Assembly (NCBI RefSeq): GCF_932276165.1
Contig: NC_063983.1
Span: 1,247,501 to 1,311,500 of the forward strand
DNA length: 64,000 nucleotides
Reading direction: 5' to 3'
Origin: Plutella xylostella
Taxonomy: Eukaryota > Arthropoda > Insecta > Lepidoptera > Plutellidae
Shown: piece by piece, positions 40,207-53,115 of the stretch
Layout of the letters: every line of letters starts with the position of its first letter
Numbering within the stretch: the stretch's first letter is position 1
Notes under the pieces: model-generated
Seen by the model: only the letters and a program-made list of their open reading frames with translations
Told to the model about the DNA's origin: nothing
The model's database searches: none
Made by a program: the position numbers and the translations under genes

Positions 40207-40534
40207 AGTACCGTAAGGCAGTGCATTATCTAGAAGTTCTAGAATAAAGCACGAGTGCTTTCATGATTGCAGGAAAAGCGCAACTACGTAACTAGGTTTA
40301 AACATTGTCGTTAGTTATCTAGTGTGTTCTGAGTCCTCCGATGCAGGCGGCGCCATGCATGCCAAGCAGCCTTCGAACAGGACGCGATACATTTGAGCTT
40401 AGATTGACAATATACGAATAAGATGGCGTGTCACATACGAAAAGGAAGCAAAAAAACTTTCCGCATTTTGTTTAAGTACTGTCATATCGTTTTAACCGTT
40501 GTACCAATGAATAAATTCACAATCTTTCTAAAAA

Positions 40535-40640
40535 AAAAAAAAAATTAAATCGTTTATTCATTTTCAAACAAGACATATACATTTATGCATAACACCCCAA
40601 ACAATACAATTGTTTCTCGGGGTAGTACACTCTAATTAGC
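40535..40640 (-). repeat. LINE 3' end, antisense, beside an A run
   Basis: A run of A followed by ttaaatcgtttattcatttt and acatatacatttatgcat, then ctcggggtagtac. It looks like an antisense LINE 3' end; the boundaries are approximate. Confidence 0.4.
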
Positions 40641-41007
40641 TAGCTATTTTTATAAACACTTAAAGTAGGTATAAATACAATTAAATTATATGAAACATGC
40701 AGCAAGTTATGTACTATAGTTTATGCAATCCCAATAAAAAACACAAGTTGAAGGTAACAATAATTGAGTCTTATTACATTTATTACAAAAGCTATCGGTA
40801 AGCAACAACTTCTAACCGAAGTCATTTAAAATAAGCTTAGTGGTAGAAGTGGGGTGTTATTGATTTATCGAGCCGTTTATTTTGCACTGACACTCCATCT
40901 AGTTAGTATTACAATATCGTTGCACATGAGCCATCCAATTATTATATAGAATCTTTTCAGCATGCCTAGATACTTACTACTCTAGTTGTTGTTAGTAAAT
41001 ATTATTA

Positions 41008-41242
41008 CACTCACGGGCAATGAAAAGGTTCCACTGAAAAAAGCACCAAATTACTCCTAAGCGGAAAAGGCTAGCTCAATGATGCCTTCTGCAACAACAT
41101 AGAGAAAATTGAACTGAGCATCAGGATATTACGAACTAATAAAAGTAATATTTTCATCAAATTTTTAATTAAATGTTTGAAAAAATTCGGGTCGTTTGGT
41201 TTCGGTATTTTGTGAGTGGAACTTTTTCATTGCCCGTGAGTG
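41008..41242. mobile_element. TA-flanked MITE (family D), best copy
   Basis: 235 bp, ends CACTCACGGGCAATGAAAAG and complement (ctttttcattgcccgtgagtg with one change), TA both sides. Other copies: 5817, 26570, 30245, 43419. Confidence 0.85.
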
Positions 41243-41926
41243 TATTAAGTTCAAATAACATAAAAGTACCTACTTCTCTAACTAGAAGAGTAAGTACCTA
41301 CCTATAATTACCAGTGACACTTGGTAGGTACCTGCTGCGAAACAAGGCCATCTTTATTCTGAGATTTAAACACAGATTTGTCTATGTTGGGCCAGCAGCC
41401 AGCATAGCCCGAATATCCTTAATGCATACTAAATTCAATTCTTATTTTAAATCGAACACAAATGGAGCATAAATTAAAACCTCGTTCGAAATCCAACTTA
41501 CAAATCCGGAATCACTGCGTTCTGGCATCTACGAATGCATCTTACCACTTTCACAGCCGAACCTAGTTCTTACACTGTCGAATTATGGTTGGCTTTCGTG
41601 TGAAGGGTTTAGGACCTATTTAAGGTGTGAACTAGGCTGGAAGGATGGAGCAAGGAGGCTGCATACTTGGCGTTGAAAAGCAAGTAGGTCGCCTCGAGAG
41701 CGGCTTTGAATGTGACTGGCAGTTGATCGAATGGTGTATGGAACAGCTAGTTTGAATTTAGAATTTCGGATTGGAAGGAAAAGATTTGTAGGTTAAATAG
41801 GCTCGTCCGATACATGGAACATGGGTCAAATTAAATATAATTTGAATCGGAAAATCGTTGTCGAAAGAACATCGCGGTTTAAATACCCGCGTAATACCGC
41901 GTATTTTTATTCCATTACTAGCTGTT

Positions 41927-42112
41927 CCCTGCTGTTGTTAAAAAGTTTTCCTGTGGAAATTCCGGGATAAAAAGTAGCCTATGTTCTTTCTCAGGGTCTA
42001 GACCAAATTTCATTCAAATCCGTTCAGTAGTTTTGGCGTGAAAGAGTAACAGACAGACACACAGACAGGCAGACACAGTTACTTTCGCATTTATAATATT
42101 ACTTAGCATTAG
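41927..42112 (+). repeat. Dispersed (GACA)n-containing repeat, copy 4
   Basis: Diverged start (actagctgttccctgctg), central ggataaaaagtagcc, interrupted GACA run at 42051-42077, ends ttataatatta. Confidence 0.7.
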
Positions 42113-42119
42113 GATGCAT

Positions 42120-43410
42120 ACGTTACCAAAATACAATAAAACTATTATAGAAATAGATAGGTATTAACTGAGACCGTTTTATTGACATTTCGGGCGAAGA
42201 TTAAACCTGGCTACACAAAAACCCACTTCGCACCATACGGGCTGCCGTAGTCATAAATTCGTTTGAAAAATAACTGTCTAAGTAAAATTTATCGGACTTT
42301 ATCTCTGCATTACTTGTCTGAGTAAATATAATATTGTTATCGTGTTGAAAATATTATCACACCTTAAGAGACCGGGTAACATGAATCTTGCATTAGAATA
42401 ACTTTAGACAACTGTTTAATTTAAACACGTTTAAGGGAAGACTCAAATCAACTGAACTTATTTTCAAAAAAAGTTTTTTTAAAAAAATAATGTTCGTCTT
42501 TGCACAATTCTTTTTATCAAATTTAATTTATCGTAAGAAGAAAAAAATGCAATGCAGACTTTGATGAAACACATCCCCTTTACACCCTGATCAAGTCTCA
42601 ATCCACATGCCAATTGATTCATCCGTTCTATTCAGAATCGCATATATCAAGACATCAATCAAATAACAAGACATTGAATTAAATAGCACATCGAGGTATC
42701 TGGCAGCGAGACTAGACTTATTCAATAAGATCTAGATGCACTGTACTGTGCCTGTGCATCCAGACTTATCAATTGTGTATGTTGCAGGTAGTGTGAAATA
42801 CCTACCATTAAATTTTAAAAAAACCGAAGTTAAAAATAAATAAAAATATTCCCTGAAAGAGCCAATATTATATTTACCATAACCTATGTCTACAATAATT
42901 TAAAAATTACTACTATAGGTACTAACGTATTCTTTTTCTTTGAATACTTATGAAAAGCTAGCAATAGCAATAAGCCATTTATAAATAAATGAGTTCTGTT
43001 ATATTTGATTGACCGATGCTAGATCGATGCCTGGTAAATAAATACCGAGTAAAAATTTCTGCATTAAGTACATCTATGTATGTCTGTTTCTGTCCGTATG
43101 CAGTCAAAGCAAGGCAGCTATACATTTAAAGTCGAAATTAACTTGAATTCCCTTTCTGCAACTCAGCGAAAGTTAAACCTGGTAAACAAGTGACAAAATA
43201 AATGACAGCTGTATGACAGCTGTCAAATCATATTTTACAAAGTACAGTTCGCAGTTTCACCGCAACACGCGGAGTCGCGTCTGAATCTAATAATCAAGCT
43301 GCAGCAAGACATCTGGCTACCGGAGCACCTCGGGTTGAGATCTGCCTAGTTGTGAGTTGTGATAGCTCTTACTGCTTTTACATTAAGGAATATGCTATGG
43401 TACTGTAGTA
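42120..43410. other. No gene recognised
   Basis: AT-rich, without supportable coding exons. A diverged tgacagctgt palindromic motif occurs at 43203-43226. Confidence 0.45.
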
Positions 43411-43418
43411 AGTAGGTA

Positions 43419-43578
43419 ACTCGCGAGCAAAGAAAACGTTCCAAGTTCCAACCGACACCAAATGAACTCAATTTTTTACATAATTTTATATTTGAACCCA
43501 TATATATTTTATATTATTATGTTTTATATTTTTATTTACGTTTTTAGTTGCTAATATTATTTTTCATTGCTCGTGAGT
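43419..43578. mobile_element. Family D MITE, diverged
   Basis: Ends ACTCGCGAGCAAAGAAAACG and ttttcattgctcgtgagt; AT-rich middle; TA on the left. Confidence 0.6.
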
Positions 43579-43919
43579 TTAACATAAGATAATATACCTA
43601 TATAGTGATAACGCAGTTTGGTAATAAAAACACTCTGTCCACAACAGCATCCACACACCATAACTCGGCCCGACAAAGCTACGGGCAAGTAGCAGCTTTC
43701 CTACTCCGAACTCGGTGACATCAAACGACAGTTGACAGAAATCCTACAAATCTAACAAGATTCGGAAAGGCTAATCTACCTTGACAAAAAAAAACTAATA
43801 GTTCTATCATGCAATCGGTTCGTTAAATACAACGAAATAATAAATAAGTATCAGTCTAAATGTATATAATAATAAATATTCAGTTAATTATGAATTATTT
43901 TTACAAATTTTCCCGTGCC

Positions 43920-44025
43920 TCCTGGTCCAGGTTGGCTGTTAGAAAATGCTTTTAGCATAAGCCCGCCTTCAGTACATTTATATCATATATTTGTGCATTA
44001 TAGAGTTAAATAAATAAATAAACAA
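43920..44025 (+). repeat. LINE 3' end with (AAAT)n tail
   Basis: gttagaaaatgcttttagca, taagcccgccttcagtaca, then taaataaataaataaac. A typical 3' end without ORF. Confidence 0.5.
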
Positions 44026-44062
44026 GAGTCGATAGCACAGCAGCGCTCCGATACTTCGTTTT

Positions 44063-44327
44063 ACACACACACACACACACACTCACGCCTTGTACTAATG
44101 TACTCCCTTGCGGGGTAGGCAGAGGTGCATTGCTGCACCCAATTTTCGCCAGAGTGTTATGTTAGTCTCAATGTAATAGGGGGCGGGCCTATTGCCATTT
44201 TACGGGCACATCCAAGACCCGAGAACAAATATCTGTGTTTAAACAAATATCTGCCCCAGCCGAGAATCGAACCCGGGACCTTCGGCTCGGTAGTCAGGGT
44301 CACTAACCACTACGCCATTCGGTCGTC
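44063..44327 (-). repeat. tRNA-derived SINE (family 1), full length
   Basis: (AC)n at 44065-44085, then the tail (gtactaatgtactcccttgc), body and head (ccactacgccattcggtcg). It interrupts a repeat whose uninterrupted form is seen at about 46660-46715 (gctccg..acttcgtttt | ...gagtgacccc). Confidence 0.8.
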
Positions 44328-44339
44328 GCAAATTTTTAT

Positions 44340-46280
44340 CGTAACCTAGAGTGACCCCGGAGGACAATACCGAAACTGCGTTCACATCGAAGAAGACTAA
44401 GGACTTTCATATAAAGGACCGAGACAGGGGTGCCGACAGGTAGATTTATTTGAGCAAAATTACTTATTCGCAGCCCTGATTGATGCGTTTCGGTCGCTTC
44501 TAATTCGACAGTTGGAGATGTATTTATGGATGTTCGAAAGACTTTCGGACTAAGTCGTTTCGGTGTTGCTTACGTCGAGTGCGGGACGCGAAATTTTAAT
44601 TCGTAATGATAAATTTTTAAACTCAACGGAATACTTCTTTCACTGGAAGGAGACCCTTGCCCTAGCAGTAGGGACGTGATGGGTTGTGATGAATACGCAA
44701 CGGAGTGACCTGCTTAGATTTGACTTAATAGGCTACATGACCCTTTTTTAAAGAAGGTCTCTCATATGATTAATAATTGCTCTATTAGATTAAAAAAATA
44801 CTGTCATATTTTTTAGGACCTAGAAAATCCCTAACGAAAACGCTCCCAGCGATATTTGTTTTAAAATTGTCTATGGTGTGGACTGATGTGACGTCAGAAG
44901 GGAGCAAATCATTAATTTATCACAGTTGAAGATCACTACACTTGAAGTCTTGACACAGCACAGATTATGTCAGAGTGACATCGAGGCAGCTGACGTCACA
45001 ACATGGCCGATAGCGTAAAAAATAATAATTTTTTGATTGAAATTATGCAACCATCCTGCAGTTTAATTAGTCGAAATCCATATATACAGTCGCCGCTGCA
45101 CGGGCCTGCTATCGACGTAGATAAAGTACCTTTATCGTTATTCGTCGTATACAGTTATATTTTGGAGGGTCAACTATTCATAGGTTTTATAAACGTACGT
45201 TGACCCATACCAAAGAATAGTAATCAGCACATGGTACTCTACTCTAACGTAAAACATAGTTATTATTATGTAGGTTAGATAGACCTGTGTCGGTTGCTCG
45301 TTTGAGTGTGAAAAGTGATATTTTAAACCTTACCACGTGGGAATTAAATAGGCTGAATGTTAATACTCTGCGACTTTACCTAAAGATAACTTGAGCAAAG
45401 TAAAGTCTAGAGCGGGGAAGAGGGTTGAAATTTCCAGGGAGTGTTTACATTTAAAAATAAACATGTTACATATTTAAGTATGTATTTGTGCATTGACGGT
45501 GATTATTCAGGCTACAACAGAAGTCTGTGAAGAGATTCTGACCTTAGATTAACAATATACGACCAAGATTGAGTGTCAGTGCAAAAGAAACGTTTCGACA
45601 AAATGACACCACTAATTATGAAGACTTCTTATTTTTAATTAACAAATCTGTTCTGCCAAAAATTTACAGAATACAGGTGCTAAAAGCATTCTCTACCAGT
45701 ATTCAGTGCAGTGTCATTTTTGCGTTCCACTGATTCGCATTGTATCGAGTGGGTGCTTGAAAATGAGCTGTTTGTCATGAAACTTTCAGTGCAGACACAA
45801 TACAATTCAAGTTAAAATTAAATGTGAATCAGTGGCGGCCCAATTCGAAATATTGGAAAATAATTTCGATACGAATCGCCGGCTATTTGAGCGAAATGAG
45901 AAACTAAAGGGAGCTTTCCGGTTTTATTTACTTTTGTACTACTCGCTGTTGTGCGGAAAGTGAAATTGGTTTTAAAAGTTCTCTTTATGCCTATTTACTG
46001 TTTACAGGGTAGCACTTTATTTTTATTAATGAAAACTATATTATATTTTGTGTGCTGTGCTGCGTTGTGTCATAAGAAAATATTAGCAATACCAAAATCA
46101 GTTTCTGAGAATGTCAAGTTATGCAAAATTTGAGTAAGGAATAATGCGCTGTGAGTGGTTCAATAGTCGTTCGACTGTCAGTTTTTACTCATCTAGGCCA
46201 CAGACACTCAGATACTCCCATCTAACTTATAGAATCCTTTTTCTCGATCAACTGTCATGTCAATTGAATTAAACACCGTT
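44340..46280. other. No supportable gene
   Basis: Includes a LINE tail fragment (44645-44695), half of the hairpin MITE seen at 21872 (45088-45130), and small dispersed pieces (45545-45600). A 66-codon frame at 45003-45203 (MADSVKNNNF) has a fair start context but overlaps that MITE half and is probably not a gene. Confidence 0.45.
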
Positions 46281-46288
46281 ATAACCCG

Positions 46289-46546
46289 ACGACCGAATAG
46301 CGTAGTGGTTAGTGACCTGACTACTGAGCCGATGGTCCCGGGTTCGATTCCCGGCTGGGGCAGATATTTGTTTAAACACAGATATTTGTTCTCGGGTCTT
46401 GGATGTGCCCGTAAAATGGCAATAGGCCCGCCCCCTATTACATTGGGACTAACATAACACTCGCGAAAAGTGGGTGCAGCAATGCACCTCTGCCTACCCC
46501 GCAAGGGAGTACATTAGTACAAGGCGTGAGTGCGTGTGTGTGTGTG
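46289..46546 (+). repeat. tRNA-derived SINE (family 1), intact with target duplication
   Basis: 258 bp. Head with A-box region (tagcgtagtggttagtgacc) and B box (GGTTCGATTCCC), body (ggcagatatttgtttaaac, tgcccgtaaaatggcaat), tail ending in (GT)n. It is flanked by ATAACCCG on both sides (46281-46288 and 46547-46554), a perfect 8-bp duplication, so this is a young insertion. A frame on the opposite strand is a by-product. Confidence 0.9.
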
Positions 46547-46894
46547 ATAACCCGCTAAAACAGTCATTACCAGGTGCACGAGGGTAACTCTCTACTGACG
46601 AAAAACGAACGACCGAGAGCTGTCGTGCAATCGGCACGTTTGTTACAACGTAATAGAGTCATGGCTCGCATAGCAGTGCTCCGTAACTTAGTTTTGCGTC
46701 ATATAGAGTGACCCCAGGTACTCGAAACGATCACATAATGGACGGAAGGTGAAATGTACTAAATTATCATAATAAACCCCCGCCATTGTAGCGCAGTCTC
46801 ATTCAAACACATCCGCTTGACTCCGAGGGAGCTAACAGACTGAGACGATTAAGTCACTACGAATTTTCAGGATACAGATATCGCTTTCAGCGAT

Positions 46895-46950
46895 AAAGCC
46901 GCCTATTGTAACCACTGTATTATAAATTGTTAAAAGTAATATTCTATTCT
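46895..46950 (+). repeat. LINE 3' tail with (ATTCT)n
   Basis: gataaagccgcctattgtaa followed by an AT-rich stretch and attctattctattcg. Similar tails at 48066 and 59835. Confidence 0.5.
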
Positions 46951-47526
46951 ATTCGATACAGACCGTCTAAAGCTTCGTATTTTTTGGTAGTTAATCAAAA
47001 TATTTTGTCAATTTAAGACTAAGTATAATTTATACCTTTTGAATCCACAAAATTATAAATATTACAGATAGATTTTAATTCTCTCAAATTTTATCAGTCT
47101 CTAAGCACCCTAATTTCTTGTTCCTATAAAAAAAATCTAGTGTAATAAAAAGGGTTATAAATATTATTTACAAATCTCACTTATTTCCAGGAACACTCTG
47201 TATAAAGATTTTTTTCCTATAACTTACTTTTTTGCTTTGTATCAAATATAAATGAAGCAGATTGTCACCCTTCATCCGTGTTCAAATATTAATTAATATT
47301 TTACCAAGAAACGTTCGAGAAATTTACCGTTTGCTCTGGAGACGTCTGGAAAGTTCGTTTTAAAATGTTATAAAAGTACGTTTTTGCTCGTAAAAACTTA
47401 AACTCAATGTTTAATTGTATAACTGTTGGAGTTCCAACATGAGTCTTGGGTTTTGTTGATTTTTTTTATGGAATTCAACCTAATTACCTACCTAGTGGCT
47501 GCTTAGAAAGAATAAGCAGAAAGAAT

Positions 47527-47905
47527 AGCTGCCTCTGTGGTCTAGTGGTAGAAGCTTCGCTTCATGACCCAGAGGTCCCGGGTTCGATTCCCGGGTGGGA
47601 CCATCAATTTGTGTTTCTAAATTGAGGTTCTAAGTTTGGTTAGGACATAGAAGGCTGATCACCTGATGTCCGAAACAGTGAAACGATCCATGCTGTCGGA
47701 TGGGCATGTAAAGCAGTCGGTCCTGCGCCTAGCTCTCTCCAGTCGTGTCGGTCAATCCGTCCCATTGGGCTATGAGAGTGATGGAACAGAGAGTGCTCCT
47801 GTGTACTGCGCACACACTTGGGCACTATAATCTACTCCTGCGTAGATGGCTGATCTCAATTGAGATTGGCCGCCGTGGTCGAAATTCGGCTTGTAGGACA
47901 TTAGA
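47527..47905 (+). repeat. tRNA-derived SINE (family 2), long copy
   Basis: Head cctctgtggtctagtggtag with B box GGTTCGATTCCC and gtgggacc; long body (cctgatgtccgaaacagtg, gtcaatccgtcccattgggc, gagattggccgccgtggtc). The tRNA-like head lacks a paired acceptor stem and continues into repeat sequence, so it is a SINE rather than a tRNA gene. Confidence 0.75.
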
Positions 47906-48524
47906 AAGAATAAGAGGATCTTTATAAATATTTATTTATATTATACATATACCGCTCGATAGGCTAACAATCGTGTATTGATAGCCTATAAATATATAAA
48001 AAAACTAACACTACGAGAACGGTTTCCTGTGACTTATGTATAAAGCTTAATTATAATAAAGTTAATTATTCTATTCTATTAGGTATATTATATTCTAATA
48101 AACGGCGGCGCGGGGCACACCTCTAGAAACGAAAGACAAAGCGAGGCTCGCGTGAAAAAGCTAGTACTTAATTTATTATCGGCCCTTTCATCTTTTCAGA
48201 TTCAAACACATTTACCCAAAGCAAAGAGTTTCCAATCATATGAAAGCCCGCGGCTATAAATTCCATTTATCAAAACCGCACCCCAATACTTTTGTTATCA
48301 AATTTCAGGGGATCCATGACTTCCCCTTTTCTTCCCTTAGGTGTGTTTGTTTAAAATTATACCTATGTCAGTCATACCCATAGGTATTACAGCAATTTTT
48401 CACGATAACAGTAGGTATAATCGGTCCGAGCCAGCTTGTAAGGAAGAAGAGAAAGAAACGAAGTGATTTGATGTTGGTGTCAGATATAGCTTAGATTACG
48501 AGATAGTACATAATTATACAATCC

Positions 48525-48635
48525 GCACTAGGCCAGCATGGTGGAGCAGGCCTAAACCGTTCCTTTATTGGAAGGAGACCCGTGCCCTAGCAGTGGGGAA
48601 CTGATGGGACGTAATGATGATGATGACATCAGCAA
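48525..48635 (+). repeat. RTE-like LINE 3' tail
   Basis: cgcactaggccagcatggtg, ggaaggagacccgtgcccta, ending in a gatgatgatgac microsatellite directly followed by another LINE fragment. Confidence 0.65.
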
Positions 48636-49509
48636 TTCCAAAACCCAGATACTAGTTCAACCTCCGCGTGGAAGCCCAGCTGAAGCACCCAACATCTTCT
48701 TGGGAGATGGTGCCCTGGACGTGGTATCTCACTTCCGTTACCTTGGAAGTGAGATCAGAAACGACAATCGTCTAGACACCGAGATTCCGGTGCGAATTGC
48801 CAGAGCTGCTTCTGCTTTTGGAAAACTAAACCAACGGGTGTGGAAATCTCATGATTTAAAACTTATGACTAAGTTGGCTGTATACAAGGCGACGGTCCTT
48901 CCCATTTTGCTGTATGCCTCCGAAACCTGGTGCCTCTATAGAAGAAATATAAAGCAGCTTGACATCTTCCACATGAAGTGCCTGCGTACCATCTTGAGGA
49001 TAAACTGGGAAGACCGAGTGACAAACACGGAAGTGCTAAGGCGTGCACAAATGCAGGGTATGGAAGCCATGCTCATGAAAGCGCAGCTAAGGTGGTGTGG
49101 TCATGTGGTACGTATGGAGGACGATCGACTACCAAAAGCCGTCTTCTACTCCCAGCTCTCAAAAGGTGCGCGAACAGTTGGCGGACAGCACTTGCGATAC
49201 AAGGATGTTTTGAAAAGGCATATAACTGCTTCTGGCATTCCACCTGACAGCTGGGAAAAAGCAGCCCACAATCGCGACGAATGGCGCTGCACAGTCCACT
49301 CCAGAGTAAATGAGTTCGAAAAAGCCCGACTAGAAACTCTTGACACCAACCGCCTGCAGCGCAAGACTCGTCCGAAGCCCACTTACAACTACACCTACAA
49401 CGGCCGTGGCGAACTATTCTGCAATCCTTGTAACCGGACCTTTGCCACGAAGCTGGGTTTCGCGAGTCACATTCGCGCCCACCGCCGAAGAAGTCCTACT
49501 AGCCCCTGA
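48636..49509 (+). pseudogene. 5'-truncated LINE ORF2 C-terminus with terminal C2H2 finger
   Basis: About 290 codons are open in one frame. The first 22 codons of the nominal frame (from 48568) belong to the preceding repeat tail. The LINE part contains SHFRYLGSEI, FGKLNQRVW, VLPILLYASETW, HMKCLRTILRI, RWCGHVVRM and ends with a C2H2 finger (FCNPCNRTF ... HIRAHRR) before the stop. This is the post-polymerase region of a LINE ORF2. The reverse transcriptase core is missing, so it is dead on arrival, but the lack of stops suggests a recent insertion. The clade is not assigned. Confidence 0.8.
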
Positions 49510-52485
49510 GGTCGCCGTCATCGGATCACGATGAGGAGGACATCATCATCAATCATAGTCACACACCCACAAAACCTCTATGACAATACGATGGTTAGAA
49601 TATATAGGCTACTTGACTCGTATCAAATTCAGGACAATAAATGAGTATTTATTGCTATTATATTTGTTGACAGTGTATCTAATAAAATGTTCCTTTATAC
49701 ATATTTTCGTGCACTTGACGCTAAACTCTTTGTCCAACATAAATGTAAATGTCGCAGGCATCTGGTTGAATCTCCTTTTTGGTTGAATCACCTTTACCAC
49801 AGTTCTTTAAGTTTCTTATTGTCAGTGACGAACTAAGTAATCTATCATTTTCATTTCTCTACAATCCCATAATGTTGCTTCTTACTTCTGTTTTTATTTT
49901 ACTCATATATTAAATTTTATTTTCTCGCTCCCTCATTACACATCTATCACTTCTAAATGTGAATATATGATAGACATCTTCCGTGATTGTGTTTTGTTTT
50001 TGTTGGTGGGACCGAATTAGAATAAATTAAATTTAAACGATAAACTTACTGTTTGGCTCCAAAGAGATGATTAATCATTATAATGATAAATGATTACATT
50101 GTACGGATGGAAAAAAATAGTTGGATACTGGAGGGAACTACCCTTAGGTAGTTTTACTTAAAAGGGTTTTGTACTTACCGAAATACATACCTCAAATGTC
50201 CTTCATTGACTTATCCTTAAAGAATTAATCAATCCATAGAATAGAACAGAATACTAATGAAATTTTTGTTATTTTTAAAATATAACAAATGAATAAAACA
50301 AAAAGGTGGACTTATTATTTAAAGCACTCTCTACCAGACATTCTTTGGATAGAAGAGACAATTTTAACAAAATTAATATAGTCCATGCCAAATTAAACCC
50401 ATGACCTCCCCAATGACAGGATGACAATCTTATCCCTTCCTCCACCACAACTCTGCCAGTCGATACCAACATTATCCGCCATTTTCTTTTTGCCTATAAA
50501 CATAATCGGCCTCCTGAAAGTCAATATCTCGGCTAATGCCGTCATGAATCATGAAAACATCGGTATATTATTCATCGGCCATTGTTCGAGTATTCATTGA
50601 ATATAAAAAGGTATTTACTAAGTTTATTTGTGAAAGGACTTGAGAATACCGCACCTTTTCTTATTTTTAGTATCGTGAATAGGTATTTGTAAGAAAAGTG
50701 AATAGTGAGAATCGAAATACCACCAAGATAGTTCTCTTTTAAGGTAAGCAAGCATCCACCTTTCATACCATCGTACAAATCGCACCAAACGGATCGTCAT
50801 AAATGTATGGAGTAACGGCGTCGGCAATGCCGATGAAGTGGACGCGCTCGTGTGAATTTCTATACAAATAATACTGAATGCGATGCGTCCGTAAGATGCT
50901 TAAAGGTGGACGCTTACCTTTAAACGCTTCCGTTACCTTCAAAATCTCATTGCTGTGTTTACTGTCTTTAATCAATTTAACAATACAAACCACAGTTTTA
51001 ATTTAAATTATAACAACAATGCTTTAGTTGTTCACGCTCCGCCTCCACAGCGCTGGTGGGACAATGAGTGGTAGAAGAAGTGAACTTGGCACAAAAACTT
51101 ACCTCCGACATTGAATCGGATGAACTGATTTTCGTTTTGTTTTTAAGGTCATGCATGTTACGCAGACTGTTCTTAGCCATGTTTCATGAAAATCGGTTTA
51201 GCCTTTCAAAAGATATGCGACTTTTGGTGTTGAATGTCGGGGTTTTTAACGTTGGTTGGGTTATTTGATTATGCACATAAGACTTGATAAGAATTATCTG
51301 GAAAAATTATGTTACTGCAGCCATGTAGTTATTAACTTTTGTTTTAGAAAGTAAGAAGACAGCAACATAATATTTTTTATTTTATTTATTCGGTATTTAT
51401 TTGCCGTAGCAATCTATTAAGCAGCCTGTGGAGAAAGTATATCCAACAACGACTCAATATTTATAAGGAAAGTTACATTTTTCCAGTTCATAATGAATGG
51501 TATTTCATTAACTTTTAATTTCCACTAGAATATGACAGGCTCATTGTTCTCTTCTAGTCAGCATTATTTGTATGCAACACTTACTTCAAGAGTGCAGTGT
51601 TATTCTCTGTCTTTTCTTCCTATATTCTGTCCTCTCGGTACGTCTAAAGGCGGGTTTCACAGATGGTTTAACTAACAAAATGGATGATTTGTACAAGACT
51701 GAACCGGAGATTAGTATCAGCATTGTATCTCAGTGTTTCCGCTTCCTCCCTCGCAGAACGTTTAATAAAGTTAATAAAGAAATCTAGCTTCCTAGATGAA
51801 ATCAAAAACTTTTCGATCTACCTTTATTTTTTATGCATTTTCAGTGGTAGTAGATAATTAAAATAAATCAGAGATTGATAAGGTTTAAACTTCCGTTAAG
51901 TTATATATAAGGTTCTTTAGTGGATGAATAATTTGACTGTACTCACACACAACGTGCAATGGAATGTTCTAAGATAAAAGTTTGTTAATTCAATCCACAT
52001 ACTACAATTTCAACAAGCAACTAATCCTAGTAATAAAATAATGTGTTTTTTGCATTTTACAAAAAACTGAATTTTGAGGAGTAAGTATAAGTAGCTTTCA
52101 TTCAGTTTTAGAATTCAGGTAGTGTTAGTACCATTAATAGTCATAATACCCATGATCAAGACAGTGACATGGAATTGTTATTCAAATAGCAGACTATATC
52201 CCTGGTCAAACTGATTTATTCCTTCGAAATCGAGTAAGCTGCGCCAAATCAGTAGCGTAGTAAATACTGACGTACGGAAACATAAAGCACCAGTGAAGTC
52301 TTAATGCATCCTCAGAGCAGGGGATATGATAGTGGGTAGACCCGAACTGGCATGCATGCATAGGTACCAAGCATGAAAAATGTGTAAGTAAACACGAGCC
52401 CCTGTAGGTAAGTAGTTTCAGCTAGCCTAGCACGGGGCGCAAGACACGCACGTCACGACGTGACAAAAGTTTTCACTCAAGGCTG
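49510..52485. other. No supportable gene; LINE tail and MITE inside
   Basis: A LINE 3' end in antisense lies at about 50275-50360 (ggtggacttattatttaaag, ctctaccagacattc). Many short frames overlap on both strands without motifs. A 71-codon plus frame at 51572-51787 starts with a hydrophobic stretch (LLQECSVILCLFFLYSVLSV) but has no detectable continuation. Confidence 0.4.
50774..50925. mobile_element. MITE (family E), copy 3
   Basis: Internal block ggcaatgccgatgaagtgga and right end aggtggacgcttacctt match 19023 and 26111. Confidence 0.65.
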
Positions 52486-52489
52486 CCCG

Positions 52490-52650
52490 ATGTGAGTGAG
52501 CGATTCTAAGTGCATTGTACTTATCCCAAAACGACCATATGGTTCGCAACCTATCACGTGAGTACAAATGTGCTGCGAAAAGTGGGTGGCTCGCTTGTGA
52601 GCCACCTCTGACTACCCCTTCGGAGATTACAGTCGTGAGTGCATATATAT
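52490..52650 (+). repeat. Dispersed repeat, ccccttcgg family
   Basis: gttcgcaacctatcacgtga, gctcgcttgtgagccacc and ctaccccttcggag: the reverse of 5351-5545. Followed directly by the 3' end of a LINE on the minus strand. Confidence 0.65.
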
Positions 52651-52654
52651 GTAT

Positions 52655-53115
52655 AATTATTAAATCATTTATTGCAGACTGTAAGTCCATAAAAAGTTAG
52701 TTACATAAATTTCTTAAAATATAAATATTAGTAAGACAGGTACAAAAAACAAAGAACAACAAACAAATATTAAATGACTAAAACAAGGTAAAAAACAACA
52801 TAGGTAGAAACTTAAAATTAAACATGCAAGGCCACCCAGTGCTGCCATATCGGGGAATCATAACGATTGCAGAGTGTGTTCAGAATACTGTTGGAGCTGC
52901 ATCGGATACGCTGCATCATGGATGCTGCTCTCTTGCGCAGTATCGCGTGGAAGCCGTCCGTGCGGGAGTCGGCGAACATTGCTGACGCGCTGCAGAACCT
53001 GGGGAGCCGCAACAGTATTCTGAACGAGTTGTTGTATTGCACGCGCAGGGCGCTGTAAGCTTTCTGTGTGTACTTCACCCACAGGCTACAGGTGTAAAAT
53101 GTTTGGCAGTATGCC
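52655..53115 (-). pseudogene. LINE ORF2 C-terminal fragment with 3' end
   Basis: The minus-strand frame (stop at 52818) reads LWVKYTQKAYSALRVQY, RILLRLPRFCSASAMFA, DGFHAILRKRAASMMQRIR. This is a segment repeated in very many lepidopteran loci as the C-terminus of a LINE ORF2. A 3' UTR with AATAAA follows down to about 52660. It is strongly 5'-truncated. Other frames here are shadows. Confidence 0.7.

Noticed and set aside
45003..45203. 66-codon frame with a fair start context (acaacATGGCC)
   Set aside because: Its middle is half of the hairpin MITE also seen at 21872-22010; no known family and no further exon.
46208..46504. 98-codon minus-strand frame with near-identical partners at 6007 and 44125
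   Set aside because: The recurring peptide is just the SINE read in one frame; the repeats are the SINE copies.
47527..47605. Possible tRNA gene (A and B boxes, CAT-like anticodon loop)
   Set aside because: The 5' and 3' ends do not form an acceptor stem, the sequence continues into a long repeated body, and a diverged copy of the same head exists at 29323-29405. It is a SINE head. The same applies to 385-449 and 46289-46360.
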